This document shows positions 22,051 to 33,838 of a DNA stretch of 64,000 nt, piece by piece. The DNA is taken from positions 184,216,927-184,280,926 of the forward strand of contig CM062295.1 of assembly GCA_031216915.1 (NCBI GenBank), given 5' to 3'. The DNA is from Pictodentalium vernedei (taxonomy: Eukaryota; Mollusca; Scaphopoda; Dentaliida; Dentaliidae). Position numbers and translations under genes: made by a program. The notes beneath the pieces are model-generated. The model was not told the origin of the DNA. It ran no database searches and worked only from the letters and a program-made list of their open reading frames with translations. Numbering within the stretch: position 1 is the stretch's first letter; every line of letters begins with the position of its first letter.

Positions 22051-23210
22051 TATTCTACTGTAATCATAAAAATGGAATTACAATTTACCTTTCATTTTTA
22101 GCTCAACTTTGACGAAGTCAAATTTGAGCTATTGTCATGGCCCGTCGTCCGTCTGTCTGTCCGTACGTCAACAATTGGCTATGGCTCGGGCTAGAGGTCG
22201 TATTTATGAACCGATCTTTACGAAACTTCTTGGGTACCTTTGTTATGACCGTGGGACGTGAACGAGTGTTTTTGGGTGCGGTCCAAAATTCAAGATGGCT
22301 GCCAGCCGCCATTTTGTACCGATGATGCAGAAATCTGTTTTTTGTACAGAACTTCCATATGAAAGCTCTGATTTGAATAATTTTTTGTATGAATATTTAG
22401 TACCATGGGGTACATCACATATAATACGGGTTTTTTTCTTGTGCGTAAATTGTGCAAATTAGACAAATTTTGATGTTTTTTGGTGTTAATTTCAGCACTG
22501 TAAGTGCAAATGCCAATACGGCTCGGGCTAGAGGCCGTATTTATGAACCGATCTTTACGAAACTTCTTGGGTACCTTTGGTATCACCGTGGGACGAGAAC
22601 GAGTGTTTTTGGGTCCGGTCCGAAATTCAAGATGGCCGATGGCAGCCATTTTGTACAAAATTAGGTGCAATCAGATTTTTGCACAGAACTTCCATATGAA
22701 AGCGCTGATTTGAATAATTTTTTGTGTGAATGTTTAGTACCATGGGATACATCACATATAATACGGGTTTTTTTCTCGTGCAGAAATTATGCAAATTAGA
22801 TGAACTTTGATATTTCAGTGCGACTTACACACATTAAGTACACATGTCAATACGGCTCAGACTTGAGTCTGTATTTATGAACTGATCTTCACGAAATGTC
22901 TTGGGTACCTTTGTTATCACCTTGGGACGAGAACGAGCGTTTCTGGGTGCGGTCTAAAATTCAAGATGGCTGCCAGTGGCCATTTTGTACCGAAATTAGG
23001 TCCAATCAGTTTTTTGTACACAACTTCTATACAGCTCAGACTAGAGGCCATATTTATGAACCAATCTTTACGAACCTTGTTGGGTACCTTTGTTATCACC
23101 GTGGGATGAGAGCGAGTGTTTTTGGGTGTGGTCCGAAATTCAAGATGGCCACCAGCAGCCATTTTGTACCAAAATTAGTGCAATCAGACTTTTGTACAGA
23201 ACTTCTGTAT

Positions 23211-24764
23211 ATCTTGGACTAAATCTGCCAGCCTCGGGTAATCTCAGTAATGCGATATCAGATCTGAAGAACAGGGCATCGAAGGCTATTTTTAAAGTTT
23301 ACAATTCACTTGGTGGCAATGATGTGCCCGTCCCCATCATCACGAAATTATTTGACACATGCATTAAGCCGGTATTAAAGTATGGCTGTGAGGTTTGGGG
23401 TAATCGATGTTTTCTGGTGAGAACAGATGAAGTTGAAAACTTCCATGTCCAATTTTGTAAACGCGTCTTGGGCGTAAATCGCAATGCATCAAATGTCGCA
23501 TGCCTTGCTGAACTCGGCAGATTCCCTATCAAATTCGAAATTCTGAAACTCATAATAAAATATTGGCTCAGATTAGAATCACTGCCTCCGGGCAGGTTAT
23601 TATATAAAAGCTACATGGACATGAAACAGCGGGGTGGATCGCAGTGGCTCAATCTTATAAGAGATAGTCTTTTCAAATACGGCTTTGGTTATGTATGGGA
23701 AACACCGTCCATTGTAAACAAAGAATCGTTCCCAGATGTCTTTCTCACTAGGCTGCATGATAACTATTTACAAACGTGGAAAAATGTAGACATTGTTGGG
23801 AAGTCGCAAAGCAGCGGCAAGTTGAGGTTCTACTTTGATGTGAAAACGAACTACATGAGGGCCGCCTACCTTGATTCACTACCCATCCAGAAAAGAAAAA
23901 TAATAAGTAACTTTATTCTTAGCTGTCATAATCTAGAAATAGAGAAAGGACGGCATCATAGACCCAGACCAATACCCGCTGAAGCAAGGCTATGTAAGTC
24001 GTGTGATCAGAACGAAGTTGAAGACGTGAAACACTTTCTTCTCAAATGTCCTCGATATTTTGGCCAGCGTGCTACTTTGTAGACATCACTAGAGTCTATA
24101 TGGCCAGGTTTCGGATCACTACACTCATCACATCAACTGATTCTCATTTTCGGAGCAAAAATTCCACCTGTCGGAAATCTTCTCAGTACATATATTGATG
24201 AATGCATGAGAATAAGATCTACTGCTCGAGAAAAATAAATAAATTGATAAATATCGGTTGGGTCATAGAAGGGCGCAATCTGAATCTGGGTCAGGCGGTC
24301 AGCCGAGACATGGTTTATTTTGTGGGGCATTGCCGACCACTTTTCCGTTTCTTTGTCTGCTGTTGACCTGGAGGTGTTTTTTAACAGTAATTACCCTCAA
24401 AATATTGCAAAATCGGGTTTTAACCAAAATAGGCACTCGAACTGGTGCTCAATAAATGTTATGTATATGTACTCAATACCAGGTGGTAGTCAGTTGTTCA
24501 TTTGTTCTGAGCCCACTATATATACGAGTGTGTGAGGGTTTATTGGGTTGTATGCGAGGATATGTGCGTGTGTGTGTATGGAGGGGGGGGGGTGCATATG
24601 TGTGTGTTGAGTGTTTTTGTGTGTTTGTGCTTCTTGCAACTACATAAATCTGATTTGCATATCATTTGTATGATTGTTATTCTTATATTTTATTGTTTTC
24701 GAAATGTCATACCCTTTCTTTGTAGTGTGGTTGTGCAATAAAATTATTCTATTCTATTCTATTC
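23211..24764 (+). mobile_element. 5'-truncated CR1/L2-like LINE
   Basis: Inserted in element G: the left flank CAGAACTTCTGTAT and right flank TATGAAAGTTCTG rebuild the uninterrupted phrase seen at 40578 and 48640, with TAT shared on both sides. It carries the C-terminal part of a LINE ORF2 and ends ATTATTCTATTCTATTCTAT, a short-word repeat tail like those of CR1 elements. Over 2 kb of the 5' end is missing, as is usual for this clade. Confidence 0.85.
23213..24082 (+). CDS. LINE ORF2 C-terminal fragment (CR1/L2-like)
   Basis: About 290 codons in one frame to a stop at 24082. It starts in LGLNLPASGNLSNAISDL, the region after the reverse-transcriptase palm, and runs through FDTCIKPVLKYGCEVWG, FCKRVLGVNRNASNVACLAE and the C-terminal Cys/His cluster CKSCDQNEVEDVKHFLLKC. 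These phrases are standard in the thumb and C-terminal parts of CR1/L2/Rex-type LINEs. The catalytic palm is absent. The intact frame suggests a recent insertion. Codons upstream of 23213 belong to element G and are not LINE-derived. Confidence 0.85.
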   Translation, partial: LGLNLPASGNLSNAISDLKNRASKAIFKVYNSLGGNDVPVPIITKLFDTCIKPVLKYGCEVWGNRCFLVRTDEVENFHVQFCKRVLGVNRNASNVACLAELGRFPIKFEILKLIIKYWLRLESLPPGRLLYKSYMDMKQRGGSQWLNLIRDSLFKYGFGYVWETPSIVNKESFPDVFLTRLHDNYLQTWKNVDIVGKSQSSGKLRFYFDVKTNYMRAAYLDSLPIQKRKIISNFILSCHNLEIEKGRHHRPRPIPAEARLCKSCDQNEVEDVKHFLLKCPRYFGQRATL

Positions 24765-25628
24765 TATGAAAGTTCTGATTTGAATAAATTTTTGTATGAA
24801 TGTTTAGTAACATGGAATACATCACATATTCTAAGGGGTTTTTTTTGTGCAGAAATTATGCAAATTAGATGAACTTTGACTTATTCAGTGCTACTTGCAC
24901 AATGTGAGCACACATGTCAATACGGCTCAGGGTAGAGGCTGTATTTATGAACCGATCTTCACAAAACTTCTTGGGTACCTTTGTTATCACCTTGGGACGA
25001 GAATGAGTGTTTCTGGGTACGGTCCAAAATTCAAGATGGCTGCCAGTGGCCATTTTGTACCAAAATTAGGTCCAATCAGTTTTTTGTCACAAGTTCTATA
25101 CAGCTCGTATTTATGAATTGATCTTCACAAAACTTCTTGGGTACCTTTGTTTTCACCTTGGGACAGAAACGAGTGTGTTTTCGGGTGCCTTTGTAATCAC
25201 TGTGCTATGAGAACAAATATTTTGGGGTTCAGTCAGATCCACTCTGGGACTCAAAAGATTTTTTTCTAGTTTAGCATCTGACTGTCACCCACCTTTACAA
25301 TACTTTACCTATACATTTGTTACAGGCAACGGTCAGTATTTATGTACAGACCATTACAATACTTTATATGTACCTTTGTTATCAGGTCATTACCTAGATG
25401 TTTGTCATTGCTGTGTCACATACTATACATGTGCATGTCTTTGTCTTGACAAGTTGAGCTACAGTGTCATTGACACTTTCATTGTGATTACAGCACTGAT
25501 ATGAGCATTGCATTTTGCAAAGAGTTATTAGACAGGAATGTGAAGTGGTCACATAACACATTCCATATCACTCCCTGGTGAACCATTTATTGCATCCCTG
25601 GAAATAGCAGTTTATTGGCATTTTGTAC

Positions 25629-28600
25629 AGGCCTGGCATTTTCAGGAGAGCGATTTATTCGCTTGCCTACTGCTCACCTTAAAAAAAATGAGGGTGAAAA
25701 CTAGCCCTCCTGGCCTTAGAAAATAATGATCACTATAACCGCCTATTCCTAAAACCCACATCTTTTCAGATCTCTGCTGTTAGAGGTCTCCATAAGACGG
25801 CCACACTGCCCCTCCCCCACCTCCGAGCCTTGCCGAAGCCCAGAGGTGTGGAAGCGGAAGTAGCTGTCTCACAGAGACTACCTTGTTAGCAGCACCAAAT
25901 AAAATGTACAAAGCCCACTAGGTAGAATTCATTAATGGTAAAACTTCATTTTGCCACTTTTAGCTTTTGTTAGCGTGATGAGAGCTAATTGCTAGTCTAG
26001 GCCATGCGAGGGGAGCGATTTTTAGCCCTCCTGCATTTTTAGCTTAACTTGACAGTCAAGCTATTGCCATCACGCGTGCGGAAGTCTGTTAGTCTGTGAC
26101 GTCTGTTCACATTTTCCTTTAGCACGGGCTACACCCCGCAGTTCTTGTCTGATCGTCACGAAATTTCATATGCAGGTTTGGGGTCATGTCTAGATGAGAA
26201 CGTCCCCTTTTGGTCACGATCGGGCAACTGGTATGGCTGCCCGAGCCCAAAACCCGAAAACCATTAGCACAGTCTACAGGTCGTATTTATGAAGGGATTT
26301 CATTGTAACTTGGTGGGATGCCTCTGTATAATGCCTAGATGAGAACGTCCCCTTTTGGGAATGATCTATCAACCGTGATGGCTGCCCAAGCCCGAAACTC
26401 AAAAACTTTTAGCACAGTCTGCAGGTCATGTTTAATGTGGAGGGATTTCATTGTAACTTGGTAGGATGACTCCTTATGATGTCTAGATGAGAATTTCCCC
26501 ATTTGGGCATGATTGGGCAACTGTGACGGCTACAGGGGCCCGAAGCCCGAAAACCTTTAGCACAGTCTAGAGGTCATATTTATGAAGGGATTTCATTGTT
26601 TCTTGGTAGGATGACTCCAAATAATGTCTAGATGAGAATGTCCCATTTTGATTGCGATCACACAGCCTTGATGGGTGCCCGAGCCCAAAAACCTTTAGCA
26701 AAGGCAAAAGGCCATATTTATGGAAGGATTTCATTGTAACCTGTTAGGTTGACTCCATATAATGCCTAGATGATGACATCCCCTTTTGGTCGTGATTGGT
26801 CAGTTGTGATGGCTACAAGTGCCCGAAGCCCGAAAACCTTGAGCACAGTCGACAGGTCATATTTATGAAGGGATTTCATTGTAACTTTGTAGGATCACTC
26901 CAGATGATGCCCAGATGAGATTGTCCCCTTTGGTTGCGATCATTCAACCATGATGGCTGCCCGAGCCCGAAGCCCAAAAACCTTAAGCACAGTCTACAGG
27001 TCATATTTATGAAGGGATTTCATTGTAACTTGGTAGGTTGACTTCATATAATGTCTAGATGAGAACGTGCCCTTTTGGACATGATTGGGCAACTTTGACA
27101 GCTAAAGGTGCCCGAAGCCCGAAAACCTTTAGCACTGTCTACAGGTCATATTTATGAAGGGATTTCATTGTATCTTGGTAGGATGACTCGAAATAATGTC
27201 TCGATGAGAACGTCCCATTTTAGCCTTGATCATTCAGCCTTGATGTGTGCCCGAGCCCAAAAACCTTTAGCATAGGCAAAAGGTTATATTTATAGAAGGA
27301 TTTCATTGTAACCTGTTAGGTTGACTCCATATAATGCCTAGATGATGACATCCCCTTTTGGTCGTGATTGGTCAACTGTGATGGCTATAGGTGCCCGAGG
27401 CCCGAAAACCTTGAGCACACTCTACTGGTCATATTTATGAAGGGATTTCATTGTAACTTCGCAGGATCACTCCAGATGATGCCCAGATGAGATTGTTCCC
27501 TTTGGTTGTGATCATTCAACCATGATGGCTGCCCGAGCCCGAAGCCCGAAAACCTTTAGCACCGTCTACAGGTCATATTTATGAAGGGATTTCATTGTAA
27601 CTTGGTAGGTTGACTTCATATAATGTCTAGATGAGAACGTCCCCTTTTGGACACGATTGGGCATCTGTGACAGCTTCAGGAGCCCAAAGCCCGAAAACCT
27701 TTAGAACAGTCTACAGGTCATAATTATGAAGGGATTTCATTGTAGCTTGGTAGGATGACTCCAAATAGTGTCCAGATGAGAACGTCCCCTTTTGATCACG
27801 ATCATTCAGCCTTGATGGCTGCCCGAGCCCAAAAACCTTTAGCATGTCTGCAGGTCGTATTTATGGAAGGATTTCATTGTAACTTGTTAGGTTGACTCCA
27901 TATAATGCCTAGATGATGACATCCCCTTTTGTTCGTGGTTGGCCAACTGTGATGGCTACAGGTGCCTGAAGCCCGAAAATCTTGAGCACAGTCTGCAGGT
28001 CATATTTATGAAGGGATTTCATTGTAACTTATAGGATCACTCCAGATGATGTCCAGATGAGAATGTCCCCTTTTGGTTGCGATCATTCAACCATGATGGC
28101 TGCCCAAGCCTAAAGCCCGAAAACCTTTAGCACAGTCTTCAGATCATATTTATGAAGGGATTTCATTGTAACTTGGTAGGTTGACTTCATGTAATGTCTA
28201 GATGAGAACAGCCCCTTTTGGATACCATTAGGCAACTGTGTTGGCTACAGGGGCCCAAAGCCCGAAAATCTTCAGCACAGTCTACAGGTGATATTTATGA
28301 AGGGATTTCATTGTACCTTGGTAGGATGACTCTAAATAATGTCTAGATGAGAACATCCCCTTTTGGTCGCGATCATTCAGCCTTGATGGCTGCCCGAACC
28401 CAAAACCCCAAAACCTTTAGCATAGTCTATTGGTCATATTTATGGAAGGCCTTCATTGTAACCCGTAAGTTTGACTCCATATACTACCTAGATGATGACA
28501 TCCTTTTTTGGTCGTGATTGGTCAACTGTGACGGCTTCAGGGGCCTGAAGCCCAAAAACCTTGAGCACAGTCTACAGGTCATATTTATGAAGGGATTTCA

Positions 28601-29200
28601 TTGTAACTTTGTAGGATCACTCCAGAAGATGCCCAGATGAGAATGTCCCCTTTTGGTTGCGATCATTCAACCATGATGGCTGCCAGAGCCAAAGCCCAAA
28701 AACCTTTAGCACAGTCTACAGGTCATATTTATTAAGGGATTTCATTGTAACTTGGTAGGTTGACTTCATATGTCTAGATGAGAACGTCCCCTTTGGACGC
28801 AATTGGGAAACTGACAGCTACAGGTGCCCGAAGCCCGAAAACCTTTAGCACAGTCTACAGGCCTTATTTATGAAGGGATTTTAATGTAACTTGATAGGAT
28901 GACTCGTTTTCGAATAATTTCACTGTAACTTGTTGATATACGTTAACTGTGAGGGCCACATACATTAACTGTGAGGTCATATTAACCCACCCCTCAGCTC
29001 TTTAGTACAGTGTACACCTCATATTATTTTTATCATAAACATAGCATACAGGGAACAGAAATCAACATATTCCCAATTATCACAATTCTTGTCTTATTTC
29101 ATAATCCTTTCATAAACATTGAACATTATCCTTTTCATCAAACACAACACACAAGTTAAGCTACAGTGTCATTGACACTTTCATTAAGAATGCCAGGCCT
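25629..29200. mobile_element. hAT-like MITE T, copy 1, expanded by an A element
   Basis: The left end is AGGCCTGGCATTTTCAGGAG and the right end, inverted, AGGCCTGGCATTCTT. Flanking octamers TTTTGTAC and CTGTGTAC match at 6 of 8. The right TIR is split by element A copy 3: CCTCCTGCATTTTT lies at 26026-26040 and AAGAATGCCAGGCCT at 29186-29200. Without the insertion it would be about 430 bp. Confidence 0.7.
26041..29185 (+). repeat. foldback/array element A, copy 3, with higher-order repeats
   Basis: The start is AGCTTAACTTGACAGTCAAG and the end is CTACAGTGTCATTGACACTT, TCATT. It holds about twenty monomers of about 143 bp. Four monomer types recur in a fixed order, so a 4-monomer unit of about 572 bp repeats: the diagnostic ACTCCAAATAATGTC-type word occurs at 26614, 27186, 27758 and 28329. 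A unique 3' region (CCTTTCATAAACATTGAACA) precedes the terminal hairpin. Confidence 0.85.
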
Positions 29201-30220
29201 CTGTGTACCAGCAATAGAATGAATTGCATTCTGCAACGAAACAGGTCTGAAAATTTGTCTGCCATGCCATGACTGCAAGGCAGTTTGTCCCCAGGGAAAG
29301 TTACACTCATAATATTTAACTAGGTAATTTGGGGCGAGTCCATCTGCACTTAGGGAGAGTTTACCTGGAGAATGGTGTTTATATTTCAGCTACATACATT
29401 TGTTTGACATGAAAACATAAATTGCATTAATTATGGTCATTTCAAATGGGGTTTGTCAAATATATGCATAGAATGCCATGATGAGTGAATGCGTTCTTCA
29501 ATATTGCACCAGTGCCAGCGCAGAAGGATAGCACGAGAGGTGCAGCCTTGTGTTCTATCCTTCCACGATGGCATGAATGCTGTATTGACCAACACATTCA
29601 CACATCGTGATGTTGTGTTTAGTGTTTATTACACACCTCTAGGACAAAGAATCGATTAATTTAAAAATTTGATCTTATTTGTAGAATTTGACTTCTGATG
29701 TCTGTTTGAAATAAAAACCCAAACAAATCTCGTGTGTAATTGGCAAACACATGTGACAGATCGATACGTAAACAGAAAAATATAAATGAAAATTGTCCAG
29801 ATAGGTTTTTATTTACATTTTCAAGCAATTAGATGCCGTTATTGGAAAGAAATTCCTTCAAAAGTCAGAACTTGGGTGTTATAAATCACTCCACATTTAT
29901 AAAATAAATTTAATTTTGATAATAGCCTTGAAAAGTACTTGATTTTCTCTCACTCCTGTTGGAAAGTAAAGTTTACCTATAACCTCAGAGAAAATAAGTC
30001 TAAGGATAGCCCTACCCACATACATGCGATATCACAATATCAGTCAGGAATCACATTCATTCGATCTCTATATTGTCCCTTGAGTGCAACAAGGCATCAT
30101 CTGCAATTCTTTAGCATTGCAGATGGCTCCTTGTTAAACTCAAGGACCGATATATATTTAGCTCGAGATTGAAATTCTTCATGTTGCAATGATGTTGTAA
30201 GTTCATATCAAAATTATAAC
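29201..30220. other. intron sequence, mostly without recognised elements
   Basis: Mostly single-copy-looking AT-rich DNA. The exception is a foldback at 30075-30150, annotated separately. A partial inverted repeat around 29510-29580 (AATGCGTTCTTCAATATTGC... / ...TGAATGCTGTATTGACC, with AGAAGGATAGCAC / GTTCTATCCTTC) suggests another old foldback element. Confidence 0.5.
30075..30155. repeat. foldback MITE N, copy 2
   Basis: CCCTTGAGTGCAACAAGGC faces GGCTCCTTGTTAAACTCAAG, with an inner hairpin ATCTGCAAT / ATTGCAGAT. It is a degenerate relative of the perfect hairpin at 20298. Confidence 0.6.
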
Positions 30221-30224
30221 AGTC

Positions 30225-30960
30225 CTTGAAAATCATGGTCAGAGTCCTTGAAAAGACAGACTCTAACTTTCCTTAAAATCAACCGATTTCGATGAAATTT
30301 CATGTATGGATTACTTTTATCAATACCTTCGTCAAGTTCGAATGTGGGAAATTTTGTACTGAAAATCTGTCTGTCTGCTTGTCCGTCTGCCCCGTGTGTC
30401 AACGCACCTTGAACTAAAAAACGTATTTATGAACTGATCTTCACGAAACTTATTGGGTATCTTTGTTATCATTGTGAGACCAGAATATATGTTTTGGGGT
30501 TTGGTCCAAAATTCAAGATGGCTGCCAGTGGCCATTTTGTTCCGAAATTGGGTGTAATCAGTTTTTTGTACAGAACTTCTATATGAAAGTTCTGATTTGA
30601 ATAAATTTTTGTTTGAATGTTTAGTAACATGCAATACATCACATATAATACAGGTTTTGTCCTCGTGCAAAAATTATGCAAATTAGGGAAACTTTGATTT
30701 ATTCAGTGCTACTACTAATACACGGCAAGTGCACACCTTCCGTGTTTTTCATTTCCAGACTCTAACTTTCCTTACAGTCAGTCGATTTCGATGAAATTTG
30801 GGTAGTAGATCACTTTCAATTGTGGGTCCAAGTTCGAACTTGCGTATTTAATTAGGTTGCTTAAATTTGATTGGCTGATGGTTTCCAGACTGTAACTTAG
30901 AGTCAACCGATTTCAATGAATTTTCATGTATGGATTACTTTTCAAATCAGTTTAATGTAA
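30225..30960 (+). repeat. repeat L with embedded G fragment
   Basis: The phrase CAGACTCTAACTTTCCTTA, then CAACCGATTTCGATGAAATT and TCATGTATGGATTACTTTT, occurs at 30255, 30755 and 30890. Between the first two lies a G-type monomer (30420-30750) with ACGAAACTTATTGGGTATC and CAAGATGGCTGCCAGTGGCC. A CTGTCTGTCTGCTTGTCCGT tract precedes it. Confidence 0.6.
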
Positions 30961-31330
30961 TATGTCTTATCATACAGTCGTAATTTTTAGTGATTCTCAG
31001 TTATACTCCACATCACTTTACTTGCTTTGACAGTGACCTCCGTGAAAATAAATCTGATAACCACTGTCTGAAGCACTGTCTGTTCTGTCTCTTCTAAATA
31101 ACTTCCACTTGCAACTGAACTATATTCCACTGGATGCATTAATTCCCCTTGAAACCGCTGCCCATCGGGTTCTGTCTCTTCTAAATGACTTCCACTTGCA
31201 ACTCAACCATATTCCACTGGACGCATTAATTCTCCTTGAAACTGCTGCCCAGCCGGAGACATGAATTCACTGAATTTGCTTGTTTCTTTTGTGAAGCTGA
31301 TGCTTTGATATTTGTGTTTCTCTTCTCGTC

Positions 31331-31682
31331 GGGGGCGTGGTGGCTCAGTTGGTAGAGGTGCAGACTGCAAGCCCAGAGGTCCTATTTTCCAATCCTACCT
31401 GCGGTAACCGCATTGTGGCTTTGGGCAAGACACTTCACCCCCATTGCCCACGTGGGGGCATGGTGACGCTATGTACTAAGGCGTACTGCACGTCGATGGT
31501 GCACCTGTCTTCAACCAATGCTAACCCTGCTTGTGTGGAGTTAGTATGTTGGGGAGCTGACAATTGCTTGCCATTGCTCGGTGGTTCTCTTCGGGTACTC
31601 AGGCTTCTTCCACCCGTAAAACTGTTGTGGTCATGATTAGCCATTGTGCAGAAATATGTGACCTTAAACACCAATAAATAAA
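31331..31682 (+). mobile_element. complete tRNA-derived SINE with target duplication
   Basis: Bounded by 14-bp direct repeats TTTCTCTTCTCGTC (31317-31330) and TTTCTCTTCTCCTC (31683-31696), one mismatch. The head GGGGGCGTGGTGGCTCAGTT has an A box (TGGCTCAGTTGGTAGAGG); the B box is decayed (GGTCCTATTTTCCAATCC). The body includes TTGGGCAAGACACTTCACCC, CCCACGTGGGGGCATGG and AACCCTGCTTGTGTGGAGTT. The 3' end TATGTGACCTTAAACACCAA, TAAATAAA resembles the LINE end at 5840-5880. The open frame inside is not a gene. Confidence 0.9.
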
Positions 31683-31853
31683 TTTCTCTTCTCCTCATTA
31701 TTCTAGAAGTAACCTTTTTAAACTGTAGTCTGGTTTTATTACAAAAATCAGAACCGAACCAGAAAACTGAAAAACCACCCAGCCCTACCAGTAATCCAAT
31801 CCTGTCAGCACTGAGCAGGGGTTGAAAAGACTGGTATCGCGACTCTGAAAATA

Positions 31854-33348
31854 GGCCCCAAAAAATTAATGGTTTGGTTCCGGTTGCATAGTCGAAAAAA
31901 ATAGGGTCGGTAGGTCGGGATATTTTTTTTTTTCATTTTTTTTCCCCTTGAATTTGTGCTTGAGCTCTTTTTTAGGACCAAATTCTTCTAACAGTTGTGA
32001 CTGAAATATACTGCTTTGATATCGGCAGATGCATTATTCATGATTACAGCGGACATTTAGGGTGTAATTCTGCAACTGAAAAAGGAAACGGACTCTGTGT
32101 CTTGATAATATTATCCTCAGCTGTCCGTAGATTCTGAAGTGAAGTGTGCATTTGCACGTCTCACTTTATCACGGGAAGTGTCAAAATTAGTGTACCTCAG
32201 CACATGAAATAAATTGACATTTTAAGTGATTGTGGTAATGGGCTGGTTAAGTATATCGTATTTATCTTGGCAGAGGAAGCACAAAATGACTTATGTTTAT
32301 TTGAAAACAATGCTTCAATCTTGTATCAAACACTTGCGTGCACACTGTTTTGAAGGCAAGATGCTGTCATGATGTCACCGTGTGCAAACAGCCAATCACT
32401 TTGAAGTACAAGTGTAAAACTAAAGGGAATCCCTTGGCATTATCTGACTCACTGCGCATGCTTTGTGTAATGCAATACACGTGGGTGTGGCTTTTCACCT
32501 CAACTTGTTTCTGACAAATTTGAGGTAAACAATCTATCATTTTCTTAATAATGGTGACAGTAGAGACAGACCCCTTGAACAGTTTGGAATGAAAAGTAAT
32601 AAAGAAAGGTCCCATTGTCTGTGAGGATAGACAGGGTAGTAAAAAGGGAAAGACCCAAATTTAATTAAACCAACAGTAATCCACACCAGTGAAGTAAATT
32701 CACTTCTTGTTGACCGTGATAAGCAAGTTGAAATTTGCATATCGGTGTTAAAATGACTTCAGTATACTATTATCAATTATGATTTAATTTGTCGGTGATG
32801 CTTTTGAACATGGTACAGATCACATATATAAATCGACATACCCCCAAAAAACTCCCAGCACTATTTGTGTCATTGTAAAAGTTGACATATGTGCATTTTT
32901 TATATGGACGCTCATATGAGCGGGCTGTATTATGGTATGGCAATGTCCGTCCCTCCGTATGTCCATCCATCCGTCCGTCCGTCCATTAACTTTTGTTTGT
33001 CCATGCGATAACTTGAAAACAATACATCCAACAGATTCTGTTTCTTGATGGTTGATTAGTCATGACCAGAAGATGGTTCCTTTCGATAACCAACATTCTG
33101 GCATATCCAATATGGCCGCCATTTTCAGGGACTTGTGATTGTCCATGTGATAATCCAACATACTCTTTTTTTATGGTTGTTTAGTCATGACTAGTGCAAT
33201 TTCTTCACAGGTGGCTGTAGATTAATCCACCGCCTGGCGGTGCACTTGTTTCTGTTTCTTTAAACTCCAATAAAAAAAATCATTAGGGTCGGGGAGCAAA
33301 GTTAGGGTCGGTCGGTAACCGGAACCAAACCATTATTTTTTTTTGGCC
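31854..33348. mobile_element. TA-target DNA element Q with GGCC termini
   Basis: The left end is GGCCCCAAAAAATTAATGGT, TTGGTTCCGGTT. The right end, inverted, is GGCCAAAAAAAAATAATGGT, TTGGTTCCGGTT, so the TIRs are about 31 bp. TA lies outside both ends. Subterminal TAGGGTCGGTAGGTCGG words also occur on both sides. There is no open frame for a transposase; a B element has landed at 32901-33255. Confidence 0.8.
32901..33255 (+). repeat. foldback/array element B, copy 3 (single unit)
   Basis: It starts ATATGGACGCTCATATGAGC, GGGCTGTATTATGG, followed by (GTCC)n; it has AATATGGCCGCCATTTTC; it ends CACAGGTGGCTGTAGATTAA, TCCACCGCCTGGCGGTGCAC. Both terminal foldbacks are present, making this the clearest minimal copy of element B. 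Confidence 0.75.
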
Positions 33349-33665
33349 TTACCATATAATGATGAATGGTATCTCATTGCTGTACCACAGATTTTTGAAC
33401 CAAATTTGTATTTGTCCACTTAAGCGAAATTTCTCAGATACCCCATTCTAAACAATCTCCGTGTTCTAGCATTAATATGGTTGTTTAGCAAAGTGAATGT
33501 AGTGAAATCCACAAGTGGATGGTCACCACATTCAGATTTTTAAACTGTTCAATAAACTATCCAATATACATTTCTTCACAAATAGCATTGTTGTTGATAG
33601 TTCAACAGATTTTACTTAGTTTGTTTTGAGAAGCATTTTCATGCTCCATGATGAGCTCAGTTTTT

Positions 33666-33771
33666 CTACAGTACCACATATTAGTTTGTGTTACCCAATT
33701 TCAGTAACATAATAACACATGGGATACCGGTACCTGAAAATATTTTATTTTTCCACCAGAGTCCTAGTCCT
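33666..33771. repeat. direct duplicate flanking element A copy 4, left
   Basis: CTACAGTACCACATATTAGT, GATACCGGTACCTGAAAATA and TTTTTCCACCAGAG recur, about 90% alike, at 34816-34910. The left copy starts directly after a T run. Confidence 0.85.
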
Positions 33772-33838
33772 GCACAAGTTAGTTGCATGTAGGAAATCTA
33801 CATTTGACTTCATACCTATGCATTTGGTTGTCTTTTGT

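Larger units (their letters stand above)
22100..25483 (+). repeat. foldback/array element G, copy 1, split by a CR1-like LINE
   Basis: The start is AGCTCAACTTTGACGAAGTC, AAATTTGAGCT (foldback), then CGTCGTCCGTCTGTCTGTCC. The end is ACAAGTTGAGCTACAGTGTC, ATTGACACTTTCATT. Long monomers carry TATTTATGAACCGATCTTTA, CGAAACTTCTTGGGTACC, CGTGGGACGAGAACGAGTG, CAAGATGGCTGCCAG..CCATTTTGTACC and a spacer ending ATTATGCAAATTAGATGAAC. The LINE at 23211-24764 interrupts one monomer. The same 3' end is used by element A. Confidence 0.8.

Noticed and set aside
22896..23222. Open frames of 60-130 codons across elements G
   Set aside because: The same frames recur at 40468, 41607 and 48238 because the monomers recur, with shifting frames and no protein family. 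They are repeat shadows.
24456..24741. GT-rich open frames after the CR1-like ORF
   Set aside because: Low-complexity GTGT-rich 3' untranslated sequence of the LINE, with overlapping short frames and no family match.
26041..29185. CRISPR-like array
   Set aside because: Monomers are about 143 bp, contiguous and without unique spacers, in a eukaryotic intron.
31331..31420. Possible functional tRNA gene
   Set aside because: The A and B boxes belong to a SINE head. It has a SINE body, an A-rich tail and a target duplication, and the cloverleaf cannot be closed.
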